Assembly (NCBI GenBank): GCA_023078555.1
Contig: CM041197.1
Span: 4,795,810 to 4,859,809 of the forward strand
Origin: Ulva prolifera
Taxonomy: Eukaryota > Chlorophyta > Ulvophyceae > Ulvales > Ulvaceae
Direction: 5' to 3'
Length of the DNA stretch: 64,000 nucleotides
Under the pieces are notes generated by a model that was not told the origin of the DNA, ran no database searches, and saw only the letters and a program-made list of their open reading frames with translations. The position numbers were made by a program, and so were the translations under genes. Positions 25,987-37,769 of this stretch are shown here, in pieces. Position 1 is the first letter of the stretch. Every line of letters begins with the position of its first letter.

Positions 25987-28900
25987 TGCCGCACCGTCGA
26001 AGTAACGGGATTCTTTTGAATTTTAAGGCAACAGGTCGGCAACGATTGACATGTTGCTGTACTGGCTGCACTTTTCGCATATTGTACATTACTATGGCTA
26101 TAAGAGGATTATATGTGGTTGGAGACGTGATCTCAACCGATGCTCTGGCGTGTCGCGGCTATACAACAGACGTCAGTGCATGTGTGCACGCGCCCGCAGA
26201 GCGCGGCAGCGGATTCACCCTTGGCCACACTGCCGAGCATTCGGTGTGTCCAGACCACTTGCACGCTGGAACCATGGCCTTTCTACCTGAGTAGAATACA
26301 TGTTCAAATATATGTGCTAACATATACTGCTTTGATTCTGTCATAAATCAGCGCCGTCAGCACAGCTGATCCTGACGGCCGCGGGCGCCCGCTGACTTGG
26401 ACTCGCGAGTTCATGGCCGTCATGACCTGCAGTCGTGCGCACGTACGCACGTCCAACTACAACGCGCGATGGCGTTCAGCCTCACTGCCTGGAACATTCA
26501 CCCTGCTGACAGCTGTCTTAACAATTTCCAGCAATATCGTGCACCGTATTGAAATGTTAGGTGCAATGGAAGAAATTACAATTCTACGACATTGGCGATG
26601 CGCAATTTATGCTGAAATTTCTACGTATATATGCCTGACGCCGGACTGGCGCAAGTAGGTTTGTTGACCGGCGCTTTCGATTCGACAAGCGCAACTTGCA
26701 GGGGTATGTGCTGAAAGTGAGTCTTCGGATTACGTATGGTGCTGGAGTGTTCTGGAAGTATCCAGGTGGGGCCAGATATCTCTGAGATGTGCCTGCATAC
26801 TCTAGAGGACTCTAGAGTCTAGATGCATTGTGTGAGACATGGGTGCTATGGAGCACAGCACAAGACAGGCAGTAGGCCTGGTGTGCAGAACATATATAAA
26901 GGTGCGGTTGCGTTGGTGTTGTTTACTCTAGAGTATCTCGCTCTCTGTCTCCGTATAACATCGATTTATCAATTCTCAACAGTAGTTTGCTGGTTTGCCG
27001 TGGGTGCATGAGCATGTCCCTGCCGTGCATGCGTTGATGCTCGTTCGTTGCTCCGGCGTATGGCTAGCATAGCTATAGCCGCGGTGCTACCGGCAACTCC
27101 GCCTTTGTCCGTGTAAACACACGCGCGTGTGTGAATCAGCGAACATGTGTGCACGCATAGGCATGGCCTGGTTGAAACGACGTCGGGCTGGCTCTGAACC
27201 ACAGCTTTCGCTGACCTTGACTTCCTGTTCTCCAATGTCCAACGACGTGCCTGTGCGAATCTTGTGTGTGCTGCACATGGGTGCTATCGAGGGCTGCGTC
27301 GACGAGACAGCCCGAACCAAGGCGAGGGACCATGGAGCTTACATAAATGAGCATGTTGTGAGTAGCGGTTCTGAGACGTGATCACGTGTTTTTTTTCATG
27401 CTCATCTCCCGTTTTCATCTGTATGCCGCCGTGTGCGTGCCCTCAAGGAGTTCCGGCCTCTGTGGAGACCCCACCGGTGCCGACAGTTCTGCTACAAAAC
27501 GATATGCTACAGTGCGAAAGTGAGCTCTAATCGCTCGAGGCGCGCATTTTTTTCCGCTTGCTGATCAGAGAAGTCTCGAACGGAGCGGCCGTGTAGGCCT
27601 CGACTCCTGCAGGTAAGCGACGCCGCTACGTTCAGCTCCAGTATCTCAGGCGCGGACCCCGCGACTCTCCGAAACGTCATTTTGACGCCATTAATTGTGC
27701 TGATTGCTTGATGGGCAATCTTCAGGCTGCTGGGTAGGCCATGCTCCGTTTCGTGTGTCCGTCGTGCACGATGCCAACATGGGTATGCAGCAGAGGCAAT
27801 CGCAGGGAGCATACCTAGTATACATGTTTGACCAAAAATAGCCACTTGAATTCCGTCCAGTGGACCTGCAGTCCGTCTAGTGGCGAACAATTCGCTGAAT
27901 TGAGTTGCTAGGCAATGTGTCACACTGGAAAGTCCCTGCCTGCCAATGACGTGAACATGTATGTTGCGATTGTGATCAAGTATCTTTGAGTTACTGCAGC
28001 CTTTCTGTTCGCCTATCATTCTGCCCACAGGAGTGGCCACTAATGACAGGCTGAAGCTTCAATGTGCAGCACTTCAAGTACAACCAGATATGTACGGAAG
28101 CTACAATGTCTCCAGCAACGTTTTAGAATACCTAGCTGAATCATCAGCAGATGAAGTGCATGTGCTAGGCAAAACAGTTGTTCGTGTCAAGAGATCACCA
28201 GGTGAAGCATCTGCCAGGGCCCGCTTGAGTGGCAATGACTGAAATATAATTAATCAGGATCACATCCCGCACCATCTATGACTCGAGATGGGTCAAATCG
28301 TTCACGAGCCTGATCTGTTGCACCACGTGTTGCATTAGGGCGCATTTAAGGTGGACATTGCATTAGGGCGCAGGCCAGGGGGTACATGCCCCTCGGGAAC
28401 GCAATGCTGTGGCGTCTAAGCACGGCAGATAGTCAGCGCTGCTGCTAGTGGGCGTTGTAATAGCGTGGGTCACTGTGCACCTCCCATGGGAGGACACAGC
28501 GTATTGCCGTTGGCATCTGGTCAGTTGAGAATGAGCTCCAGCTGCTTGATGCAGATCTCTAATCACATAGCAAGCGCAATGCCACTTTGTTCAGCGTTTT
28601 AAGCGCACATACATTGGCGTGCGCTCGTGGGGGTTGACGCTGCAGCACGAAGGTGGAATGTACTCGTTCTAGGCTGTAATGCCGTCCGGCAGTAGATTTT
28701 CCGGTGACAAAGCCAGAGGAAACTCACAGCTCGCTCGGCGTCTGTCGCAGTTTCAGTTAATGTAGCAGCGATGGCAGCAGCATAATCATCGAGTGGGAGA
28801 GCGACAGTGCGCTACGAGCAACGAGACCTGGCCGTACGTTGATCGGAATCGTGGTGAACATGCATGTTCACTGTGATCGCTGTAGGAATGTGAACACGGG

Positions 28901-29962
28901 TACATCACGACTGTTACACCTACAAGTCAAGACACAGATCCACTCGGTCCACCATTCCGTCCTTGATAGCTCACTTCGACTCGGTTGTTAGCTGGGGACC
29001 ACCCCAATTGAAACACCCCAATCAAGAAGCTACGGGGATCTCACATACTATGTTTTGTACTTATCAAACACTACATTCCCCGCAAATGCGAGCCATGGTG
29101 TTACTCACACCAGGACATCTCTTGCTTCTGACCAAACGTCACATGATCTAAAGATCGCGGAAAATCTTGGAATGCTCGTTTCAGGCTATAGCCAGCTAGG
29201 TTCAGGCTGTTCAGGCTGTTCAGGCTAAGCCCACCTGCACTTGCTTGCCCAAGCACTCACCACGGTCGCCTGCCCACCAGTGCTGGGAGTTGTTGGCCAA
29301 AACACATGGAACCAGTGACATAGCATAATTTGCGTTTGAGGCAATATAGCCCAGCAAGCCATAGGAAGGCGTAACCACTAATTGAGTCATAGCTTGGTAA
29401 GCCATGAGTTGGCCTGCGTCGGAATATCACAATGGCTTAGCACTCGCACTCAAACCTCCTTTGCTTTTACTCCGGCTATGGGCGGATGAACAGCCATTGC
29501 TAAAACCCAACTTGGGTTTGAACACTGGCAGCTGCACCCGGGTCAGAACACGAATGCATGAGATGCTAGGCGATGACCAGACCATTGCATTAATTTTGCG
29601 ACTGCTTAGCAAGCAACAAGATAGTGCGTCAATGATTCTTTTGCTTGCTTCGCTCGCTGCAGCGGAGGTGTCAGAATTAGCTTTTATTGCATAAGTCTGA
29701 CTTGGATTGTTAATTTTATGGCTGACAAGGAATTTATCGCCAAATATTTCAACACTGCATGGAACCATTCCGAAAACCACACCTCGAGATTTGATCAATT
29801 CTGGACGGCAGCCCACAAAATGAAGCCACCGGTGGCCGCAGGGTGCAGCACAGGCCTCCATCGCACTGCGATCCTCTCCACAGTGATCATTTCCACAGCA
29901 GCTGCTAGCCATTTCCACGGCGGCGAGCTCTCGTGCAGGCAGCACAGCAGCGGCGGCCAGTG
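25987..29962. other. Intergenic region, second half duplicated upstream of copy 2
   Basis: No gene is recognised. From about 27118 to 29290 it is a diverged duplicate of 37770-39850. A retrotransposon-like 3' end (GCGGTGCTACCGG to CCGTGTAAACAC) lies at about 27080-27120. Several frames are open (minus 28040-27507, plus 28033-28242), but the counterparts in the other copy are interrupted or frameshifted. From about 29300 to 29855 the sequence is AT-richer and has no match in the other copy. Confidence 0.5.
27118..29290. repeat. Segmental duplicate A1 (pairs with 37770-39850)
   Basis: Shared blocks include TCAGCGAACATGTG, GACGAGACAGCCCGAACC, GGCGTGCGCTCGTGGGGG and GCACGAAGGT, in the same order and orientation as at 37.8-39.8 kb. 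This shows that copies 1 and 2 arose by duplication of a unit of about 10.5 kb including the upstream flank. Confidence 0.8.
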
Positions 29963-32900
29963 ATGGGGGTGGTGGCGCAGCTGCTCACCGCGGCATGCGT
30001 GGCGACGCACGCCGCCGGCGCGGCAGCGGCCCCCGACACCGCAGCCACTGACACCCTCCGCGGGGCACAGCCCTCCGCCGGCGGCCACGCAGCCCCGGCA
30101 CTGCAGCGGCGCATAGCGCTCCTATCACATGAGGCTGATGAATGGCCGCACAGGGGGGCCGCGCGGGAGCTGCTGCATGGCTGCCATCAGAGGGGAGGGC
30201 GGTGCGCTGCCCGCTTGCTCTGCCGGTCCCTGTACTCGTGACGGAGAACCGTGCGAGGCTGCAGCTGAGCCCGTATGCGTGGTCCCCATGCATCAAACCT
30301 GAACAGTTGACCTGTCGGTGCCTGGCTGATGCCCAAGTTGGTCCGGCAACACCTCCGAGCTCAGCCTTTCCTTGAAGGGGGTTCCTCCTCTATAGAGGTA
30401 GCTACCGCTTACCGGAACCGAGCACGGCGTCTGCCGTGCTCCTGGAGTGCGGGGGGCCCGGCAATTGCGCTCTTGTGCACAACTGTCCATGTGTACAGGC
30501 GGCCAATATCTTGGCAATAGTGCAGTATCATTTAGTGTTGGGTGATGCCGTATGTGCGGCCGGCCCGGGCGGCCACGTGAGCGCTGCCCTGTGCGATTTG
30601 AGTGCAGATATGCAGTCCCACTCACAGCCAATGGGCTCTTGTGGCTCTCGGCCTCTTCTACATCTTCAACTTGTTGGAAGCTTGCTCCATTTTAGCCACT
30701 GACGGGCTGCCCCCCTCGCTCCCAACTGACCCCCCTCCGGTCAATTGAGCCACACTTGAGCCACACACTCAGCTTCGATGCAGACTCAAGGCCGGCAACC
30801 CGAAATCACCAGCAGCATTTCGCCCCAGCAGAACCCGCCGACAATGCGTGTGTGCGCGAGTCCAGCTTGCGGTTGACATGCGCAAATTCGAGTGCTGACA
30901 CTGTGTGCGACTGAAGTGTGCGGCTGCGACCGTCGTGACACCATGCAGGAGCTGCCGGACGAAGCTTCCGAATTGCCCGCGGTGCAGCTTCCCCTCACGG
31001 CAGAGCCGGGTCGGGCACTGCAAGAAGCGGGAAGGGGGGGGCCTGAAGCTGTTCAATTGCCCGCGGCGCACCGGCACCAAGGCGTCCCGCGCGCCGCTGT
31101 CCATCGCCGAGTCGATCATCGGGAGCGCCCAGTGCCCCACCCTCCACGCCTCCTCCTGGCCGGGCCACTTTGACAGCCTCCCCGACGCCGCCGATTACCA
31201 GGGGGATTACTACTACGAGCCGGAGGACACGGGCGGGGAGGAGCTGCTGCTGGATTACTTCACTTACGACGATTACACACCGCAGTTCCGCGCGGTCGCG
31301 ACGCCGGACGAGATGCATGAGGCGCTGCAGGCCGGGACGAAGCACATCTTGATCCTGGCGCACCTAGACATGACGAATAGCACTCCGGCACCGATTCTGC
31401 CAGTTGCATCGTTGGACAATGCAATCGTGCGTGTTATGAGTACCACCCTCTCAATTGTCGTGCGCTCCCGTTGTCTGCTGGACTGTTCCGCTACCTGCAT
31501 GCATGCCCGTGTATATACATAAATCTGTGTATGATGATAGATGCTTGGTGCGGCGGCTTCGAAACAGGCATCTAAGGCGTGCGCAGTCATGCGAGCGTAG
31601 ATGCATCGGGCTCCTGACGCCATGACCCCATGCTATGCCGTGTGCATGGCTTTGGGTTGGTGATGTGCAGCACTCACAGCTAGTTTCGTCAAACTTGCCC
31701 AGAAGTTTGGTCATTGTGTACTGAGTATGCTCGCTCCCGGGCCACCTACCAAACGGGGAGTCCGGCAAGTCCCACTAGACCACCCTCCTTGTTCCGGGAA
31801 ATCACTGATCGCACACGTCTCAAGTGATGAGCAGCTGCACTAGCTACGCCGGCACTAGCTAACAGCCTGCCAGCGCTCAACAGCCTGCTCACTCACATGT
31901 GGCTGTGCCTGCTTGAACCGACCGCGGTCGCAGCCGTTGCCATGCATAGCGCCGGCAGCGTGTGACCTGCCCGACAGCCTTTCTCCATGGCCTGCTTCAT
32001 CAATGCTCTGGCCCAGAGGGGGTATACCTCTTCATGCTATTCCCCGATGACGCATATTATACTAGTAGGTCGGATGCACGCGGGCCTCCACTGGCAGCAG
32101 CGTCGGGTCGTCGGCCCGATAACGCAGAGAAATTCCAAACAAATCAGGTCGAAGTTAGTCAGGCCTAAGCCCCAGAAGTTCTGCAAGGTGATCCGACGCA
32201 GCTGCAGAGATCTAGAGCAGCTGTGCAACAGCCCGAGCCACGTGGTGGACGTGTTGGTGGAGGCAATTGTCACTGGTTGCAGGGTCGGTGTGAAGAGCTG
32301 CCCCCGAGGGCGTTCGGCCTCACGGAGCCGGTGCCTTCGGGTGCGTGCGCAATCCTCGTCAAGGAGGACTTCATGGACGCCCCCCTCACGACGTGCCTGC
32401 TGCTGGACTCCCTGTACGTCGCCGTGAGGCAGCCGGGCACTCGCCAAAGCTCAGTGCTGTTGATGCATGTGTGCCCCGACCATCATGATCCTGCTAAAGC
32501 TGGCCGATCTCTCAGCTTCTGAATGTATTGCAGTTCCGTGTTGACACATTTGCAGATGATCATCATCTGATGAATGGTTGTGTTATGTGTGGACTCTTGA
32601 GCAGTAGAAGTAGTTCAGTCAGTGAGTGAGGGCTTACAAAGTAGTTCGTACTGTTCTGGATATGCATATGAGTCCTTACAGAAGCGACGCTGCATTGCCA
32701 CCACCTATAGCTAGCTAGCTAGCGTGGCTCAACCACCGTGACGTCAACCACCTCAAGCACCACTGTACGGCAGCGCCTGTGCCTGCTCGGCGCCTTCCCA
32801 TCAAGAGCGGTTCCGGCCCGTCTGTCGAAGGATGCCACTGCAGTGCATGCCGTTGCGCTGCCTGCCTCCCGAGCCTCGTGGCTGCTGAGCCTGCTTGCAA

Positions 32901-34532
32901 TTGCACGCTGGGCAGGCCGCTGTGCCTGCTGTGTATGTGGCGTGAATGCGGCCGTGCTGTGCATGCTGATCATGCACAGCTGTGTCCTCCGTGGTCATGC
33001 CAACTCAGATGGCTAGCGCATGCTGTGCATATGATACATGCCGGTATGCCTCGCATGCTGTGGTTTCAGGTACAGGACCGTTGGGTCGGTCCATGTGAGC
33101 TCCTGAATGACCGCGTCTGCCTCGGGGGCCGATGCATATGGCTGCGGTTTCAGACTGTGACTTCCCTGTGGCTTGCATGGGTGGAGGGGATGATGTGGAT
33201 CACCAGTTGTGTCTTCCAGGGCGCCGGCGGTAACGGCCGCGCGATCGACACCAACACCATCAACGGCGGCGTCCCGGAGCTGTACGTCAAAGGTGAGTGT
33301 ATATGGCGGCCCATAGCCTGCCCTTTGCCGTCATCATGTTCGCGTGCTCACAATCACGCATTGCCCCGAATTCTGCCAGTTCCCGCTGCAATGATCGTGG
33401 ACAGCATCTGGCGATCATTGCCATGATGATCGGGTCCGCGAATCAACCTCTCGACCAAAACTCTGTGCCTGGATCTGGACTATCCCGGCACACCTATATA
33501 AACATATATATGTTTATATAGGTGTGCCGGGATAGGTGTGCCGGTATATATATATGCATGTACTTCTGTCGCCCTGAACGTCTCGGAGCAGTCACCAGCA
33601 AACCCATCAAGATATCTCCCGTCACAAGCCTCATGGCTCGCCCCCCCCCGCTACACGGCAGCACCTGTACACAGCCCAGAGCTTCAAGCCCCCCCCCCTT
33701 CGGTCCATACCGCCGCTGTCATAGTCAACACGGTGTTGTGCAGATACAACGTTCACCGGCTTCTCGCGTAGCAGCAGCCCGGGTATCCGCATGCTCAACA
33801 ACTCGCGGCTGTGGCTCGACAACGTCACCTTCCGCGGCATCGAGAGCCTGCCAGTGCCCAGCGCGTTCTCTGCCAGGGGCATCAGTGTGCCCCAGGGCAC
33901 CGCCATCACCGCATTTTCCGATGTCCTCCTCGTGCTCGTGGTGCTGCACCCTCTCATACCTCATTATGCAGCGGCCGCTTCTGCTGCTCGCTGCCCGACA
34001 TGCGTCTGAACAGTGCATTCTACAGGATTTTTGCACACTGACATGCGCTTGGGATTCGAAGCGTGATTTGCAGAGAACATGTGTGTGTGTCGTGAATACT
34101 TGTGATGAGACACAAACTGCTCCCAGATCTAGACTATCAAATGCGCATGCATGTCTGCATGTGCGCACACGGGCGTCTCGATCGCTGCGGCCTCTAATAC
34201 GTACTCTGTCTGTCTCACAAGCACGGGGCACATACGACGTCACCTGAGGCTGATGGGCATTTCACTTCACGCATGGGCCACATGCATGCTGACAGCTGCA
34301 GAGTGCACTTGCAGAATGTTTCGATCGAGGACAACGTCATCCTCGGGCAACCCGCAGGCAACCAGGCGGTATCGATCTTTGGAAACGCCACAGAGGTGTA
34401 CGCGACGCCACGGTTGGAACTGTGGCAGTGGCCCGACGGCCCGGCGGTGATGTCGGACGAGGACACCAGCATCGCGCGCTCCCTCATTCAGAACATCGCG
34501 CGGCCGCAGCTGGTAACAATACAGAGCGTGCG

Positions 34533-34564
<32 letters not shown>

Positions 34565-35127
34565 CCCCGGCGCTTGTGCTTGTATGCGGGTTTTTCAACA
34601 ATCGATTTTGTTGTGGAGCCTTCTGGCGGGGTCGTGCCAGTGTGAAGCCATGCTTGCCCGTGTCACATGCTCGTGTTCCGACAGTGGCTAGCAGAGGCTA
34701 CGTGTTCGTCGCGCACCCATGGTGCGCAGCCATGGTGCGCGAGACCAGGCGCCAACTGCTTATGGCCGCAGAAGGCTTCAAATTGGATCCCTGAAGCCAT
34801 ACACGGGTTCAGAGAGTAGCCAGCTGCGCACGCTGCGCATGCTGGTCTACTGACTGACTGACTTGAACTGTGAACCCTGCAGCGGTTAAGCTGCCAGGAT
34901 GTAGTCATTGAACAACAGCAGCCGCACATGCGATCGCCCCGGTCAAAGACAGTGCAGGCTGTCCGGGTCAGGCCCGGGGGGTGTCTACAGGGGCTCATGC
35001 GCAGCATGGCAGATCACACCGCGCAAGACTTGCCAGCGTCGTTCAAAACGGGCGCAGACTCAGTGTGGTGGTGGTGCAGATACAGCTGGAAATTACCACG
35101 AGGGAGCTCCGCCGGGACGCACCGTGA
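29963..35127 (+). CDS. Secreted ectodomain paralog, copy 1 (7 exons)
   Basis: Exons: A 29963-30201, B 30949-31459, C 32283-32468, D 33181-33292, E 33744-33940, F 34315-34527, G 35080-35127; total 501 residues. Exon A encodes a signal peptide (VAQLLTAACVATHAAGAAAA) and ends in LLHGCHQR. Exon B opens with a Cys/His-rich module (CRTKLPNCPRCSF, GHCK, LFNCPRR), then a Tyr/Asp-rich acidic stretch and AGTKHILILAHLDMT. Exons C-F carry beta-helix-like rungs: LLLDSLYVAV, FQGAGGNGRAIDTNTINGG, RLWLDNVTFRG, NVSIEDNVILG. Exon G adds 15 residues and a TGA; there is no membrane span. Exon phases match the other copies. The AG normally before exon D is GG here, so splicing must shift (an in-frame AG lies 27 bases upstream) or the gene is impaired. 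Function unknown. Confidence 0.8.
33480..33535. repeat. 56-bp perfect palindrome in copy 1, intron D-E
   Basis: Left and right 28-base halves are exact reverse complements without a spacer, centred on CATATATATG. The core is AT-rich and the outer parts read CCCGGCACACC. A further copy of GGTGTGCCGG follows directly. No counterpart was noticed in the other copies. Confidence 0.9.
34533..34563 (+). repeat. C homopolymer just after the exon F donor of copy 1
   Basis: A run of 31 C begins five bases into the intron, directly after donor GTGCG. Copy 2 has a shorter C-rich run and copy 3 a 27-base run at the same place. Confidence 0.85.
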
Positions 35128-35163
35128 CCACAGGGGCCGCTGATATATTCTACGCCAGCAGTC

Positions 35164-35168
35164 TGTAA
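35164..35168 (+). terminator. Possible polyadenylation signal of copy 1
   Basis: TGTAA lies 37 bases after the copy 1 stop codon, a typical position for green-algal poly(A) signals. Confidence 0.4.
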
Positions 35169-35709
35169 CAAGGGCAGTTGATCATTGGTGGTCTCATATA
35201 TGCCTGTTGGGCATTTTCGGAGGGGTGGGGGTTCCCGGGCACAGACGCCGGTGCATGCAAATGCGGCATCACGGGCGAAACGCCGAACCTATGGGTTCAG
35301 CGCCCTAGTGCTGGCCTTGGTGGCCGCGCTGCAGCGTGACAAGCTTAAGCCTGCGTTGTTCCCCATCCACTATCTCAGATAGAGATAGCACACTCATGGA
35401 CCAGACACCTCTGAGAGTGCAGGACACTTGGGTTTGCCGCAGTCTGCTGAGACTATGCATGCTCGACCAGTACTAGTGACGCCAGCGCAGCGGATGCCGC
35501 CCGTCCTTTAACTCGCAAGAGTATTGCAGGCGTGGTCTCATCAGACGTTTATGCGCTGTGATGGTCTATGGCTCATTCTGGTGTGTACGTCGCTGCGCAG
35601 CTGCAGCCACCACAAACCACAAGCTGCAGCAGCCACTGCTATGCCAGCCACTGATAGTCAAAATACAGCTGGGGGAATGCCACTGTCATGGTATGCCATC
35701 TGTGCACAG

Positions 35710-35811
35710 CAGTGTTGGGTCATCGAGCCCGGTCACATGGAACAAAGCCGAGTATTCAGGTCTAATTTCGAGGCGGCAGTCCTGGAAATGCTGCAAGGCG
35801 ACCCAAGACAC
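35710..35811 (+). mobile_element. hAT-like MITE, intergenic copy
   Basis: Starts CAGTGTTGGGTC and ends near GACCCAAGACAC, with the shared internal TCAGGTCTAATTTCG and CTGGAAATGCTGCAAGG. The right end is decayed and no clear 8-bp duplication is visible. Confidence 0.75.
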
Positions 35812-35840
35812 AACATGTTCTAGCAGATAGATATCCTGTG

Positions 35841-36908
35841 TTACAAGGACAAAGCAAGCAAGGCAGGTAGCACCGCGAGCAGCAACCAGGGGAACCGCAC
35901 ACTACGCAACAAGCCACACGCAGCACACACCAACACACCCACGCACCGCCAGTATACTCGTGCCGGCCACAGCCACACAGCCACACACACGACCACACAC
36001 ACGACCACACCGGGCCGGGCGCCGGGCCGGGCGCCGTCCGAGGCTCGGACGCGCTGGTAGGCGGCGTGTGCTGCCTCGCCCGCGTGCCCCGGCCCCCGCA
36101 CACGGCGCGCCTCGGCCGTGCTCCGTTCTGGGTTTCGCGGATGGGGGCGCCCCCATGTGTGTTGTCCCGGCACTCGGGGCTGGCCTGATCGGGGCATTGG
36201 GGCGGGGGTCCTGGGGGCCCCCGGCGGCTTCCGTGTGGGGCCGGCGCCGGCCGGGCCGCTGCATGGGGCTGCCGCAGCCGCGCGGGCGGCGGGGTCGTGT
36301 GGCGTGTTGGCGTGTGGGTTTGTGGGTGCTTGGGTGTGTGTTTGGGTTTGGGTCTGGGCCGTGTGCGGGTGCGTGGGTGCGTGGGTCGGGTTTCAGTGTG
36401 TGGTTCGTGTGGTAGTGTGTGGGAGCGTGGGGGTGTGTGGGTGCTGGTTCTGCCTTGGCGTTGGCTGTTGCTCTCCTGCTGCGTGCGCTTTGCGTTGTTC
36501 GTGCTCTCCCTTTTGGTCCTGGCGGTGCTACCGGCCCCTCCGGCTTTTTCCTTTGTAACACACGACCACACCTACCCACAAAGACACACAAGCATTCCAC
36601 CCAACGGTGCTCCCGGCCCCTCCGGCTTTTTCCTGTGTCACACGCAAGCATCCCACCCAACAACCACAGGCACACCCACACGCTCACCCACGCCCGCACC
36701 CCGCCCACCAGCCAGGCGCAGGAGCCCCGAAGGAATCACACGCAGCCGAGGCAGCCGTGCAAAGAAACAGCGAAACCCCTACAACAACCCCCGCCCCGGG
36801 GAGGCCCCCGCCTCCCCCAGCACAACCCACCCCGCCCAGCCCCTGCACACCACCCGGCTGCGCTCCAATGGCGGGCCACACACAGACGCACGGGGAGGAC
36901 AGCGGCGT
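35841..36908 (-). mobile_element. 1.07-kb retrotransposon-derived insertion (subfamily B)
   Basis: Bounded by a perfect 15-bp direct repeat GATAGATATCCTGTG (35826-35840 and 36909-36923). The left edge TTACAAGGACAAAGC is the shared 3' terminus, so the element lies on the minus strand. It contains an internal, plus-oriented GCTTTTTCCTTTGTAAC end at about 36546, suggesting a nested or composite structure. Open frames inside are low-complexity (Pro/Thr/His/Arg) and overlap on both strands; I see no intact element protein. Confidence 0.75.
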
Positions 36909-36926
36909 GATAGATATCCTGTGTGT

Positions 36927-37008
36927 GGTTCCAGTGGTGGCTACTTGCCCCCGACCATGTCCTTGCATGCAAGGACATGGTCGGGGGCAAGTAGCCACCA
37001 CTGGAACC
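36927..37008. repeat. 82-bp perfect palindrome
   Basis: Two 41-base arms meet without a spacer at CCTTGCATGCAAGG. The repeat extends imperfectly a few bases further on each side. It begins directly after the right-hand duplication of the neighbouring insertion. A head-to-head duplication or foldback element could produce it. Confidence 0.92.
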
Positions 37009-37769
37009 CACAGGGAAACACGGGCAATGTGAGATGAAAAAAGGCATGCACAAGTTTCATCTGGTGACTGCTGCCACATGTGCAGTGCACATCTCCCGAG
37101 ATGCCCGGTCGCTTTCGGACCATGTGGCTGGTGACACGCGCGTTCTCGATGCACCGGCTGTCAGCACGTCATCGCTGCGTTATCTCTGAGATTGAGATGG
37201 CGTTACCTAGACCTGCCTCTCGAAGTTTGCTTGGCCACTGATGCATCATGATGTGAACTTGTGAAGACCTGTTGACCGTGCACATGGCCACTCTCAACAG
37301 CAGACACAACTGCCACGACATGTCATGCGACACAGCTCACGACACCATGGCATTGTCAGAACTGGGCATGGGTGAGATGGTATGTGTGTCTGATATATCA
37401 GCAGTGAAGTCGACGGCCTGTTAGATTTGAGCAATTGATGCGTGAGCCCGGAACATCTTCCTCTAGAGTGCGGGCAACGATGGTGTACGTGTGCTTTCTG
37501 TGGTGAGTATGCATAGCACGATGGGTAGCATTGTCCTCTATTTGTTGAGGGTACACGTGGACAACTGCCACAGGCCCGGATACGTGCATGCTCGCGAGTT
37601 TGGCACTTCGCTAGCGCTGGGCGACGTGCCTGCAGGGCTTCTCAGCGGGGGGGTCGAGAGTCTCGAATCCAGGCACGGCACCATGTCGTTCTTTACCAGC
37701 GCTGCGTGTGACTGCAGCGAGGAAATGTCGCTGTAACCTGTTCTCGTGACCAGTGCGCAGGACTGTCGC

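Noticed and set aside
27507..28040. Minus-strand frame of 177 codons in the duplicated flank
   Set aside because: The counterpart at 38061-38564 keeps only fragments in a shifted frame, so coding constraint is not supported.
35762..36571. Long minus-strand Pro/Thr/Arg-rich frame of 269 codons
   Set aside because: It lies mostly within a retrotransposon-derived insertion bounded by a 15-bp duplication, with equally long frames on the other strand; low complexity.
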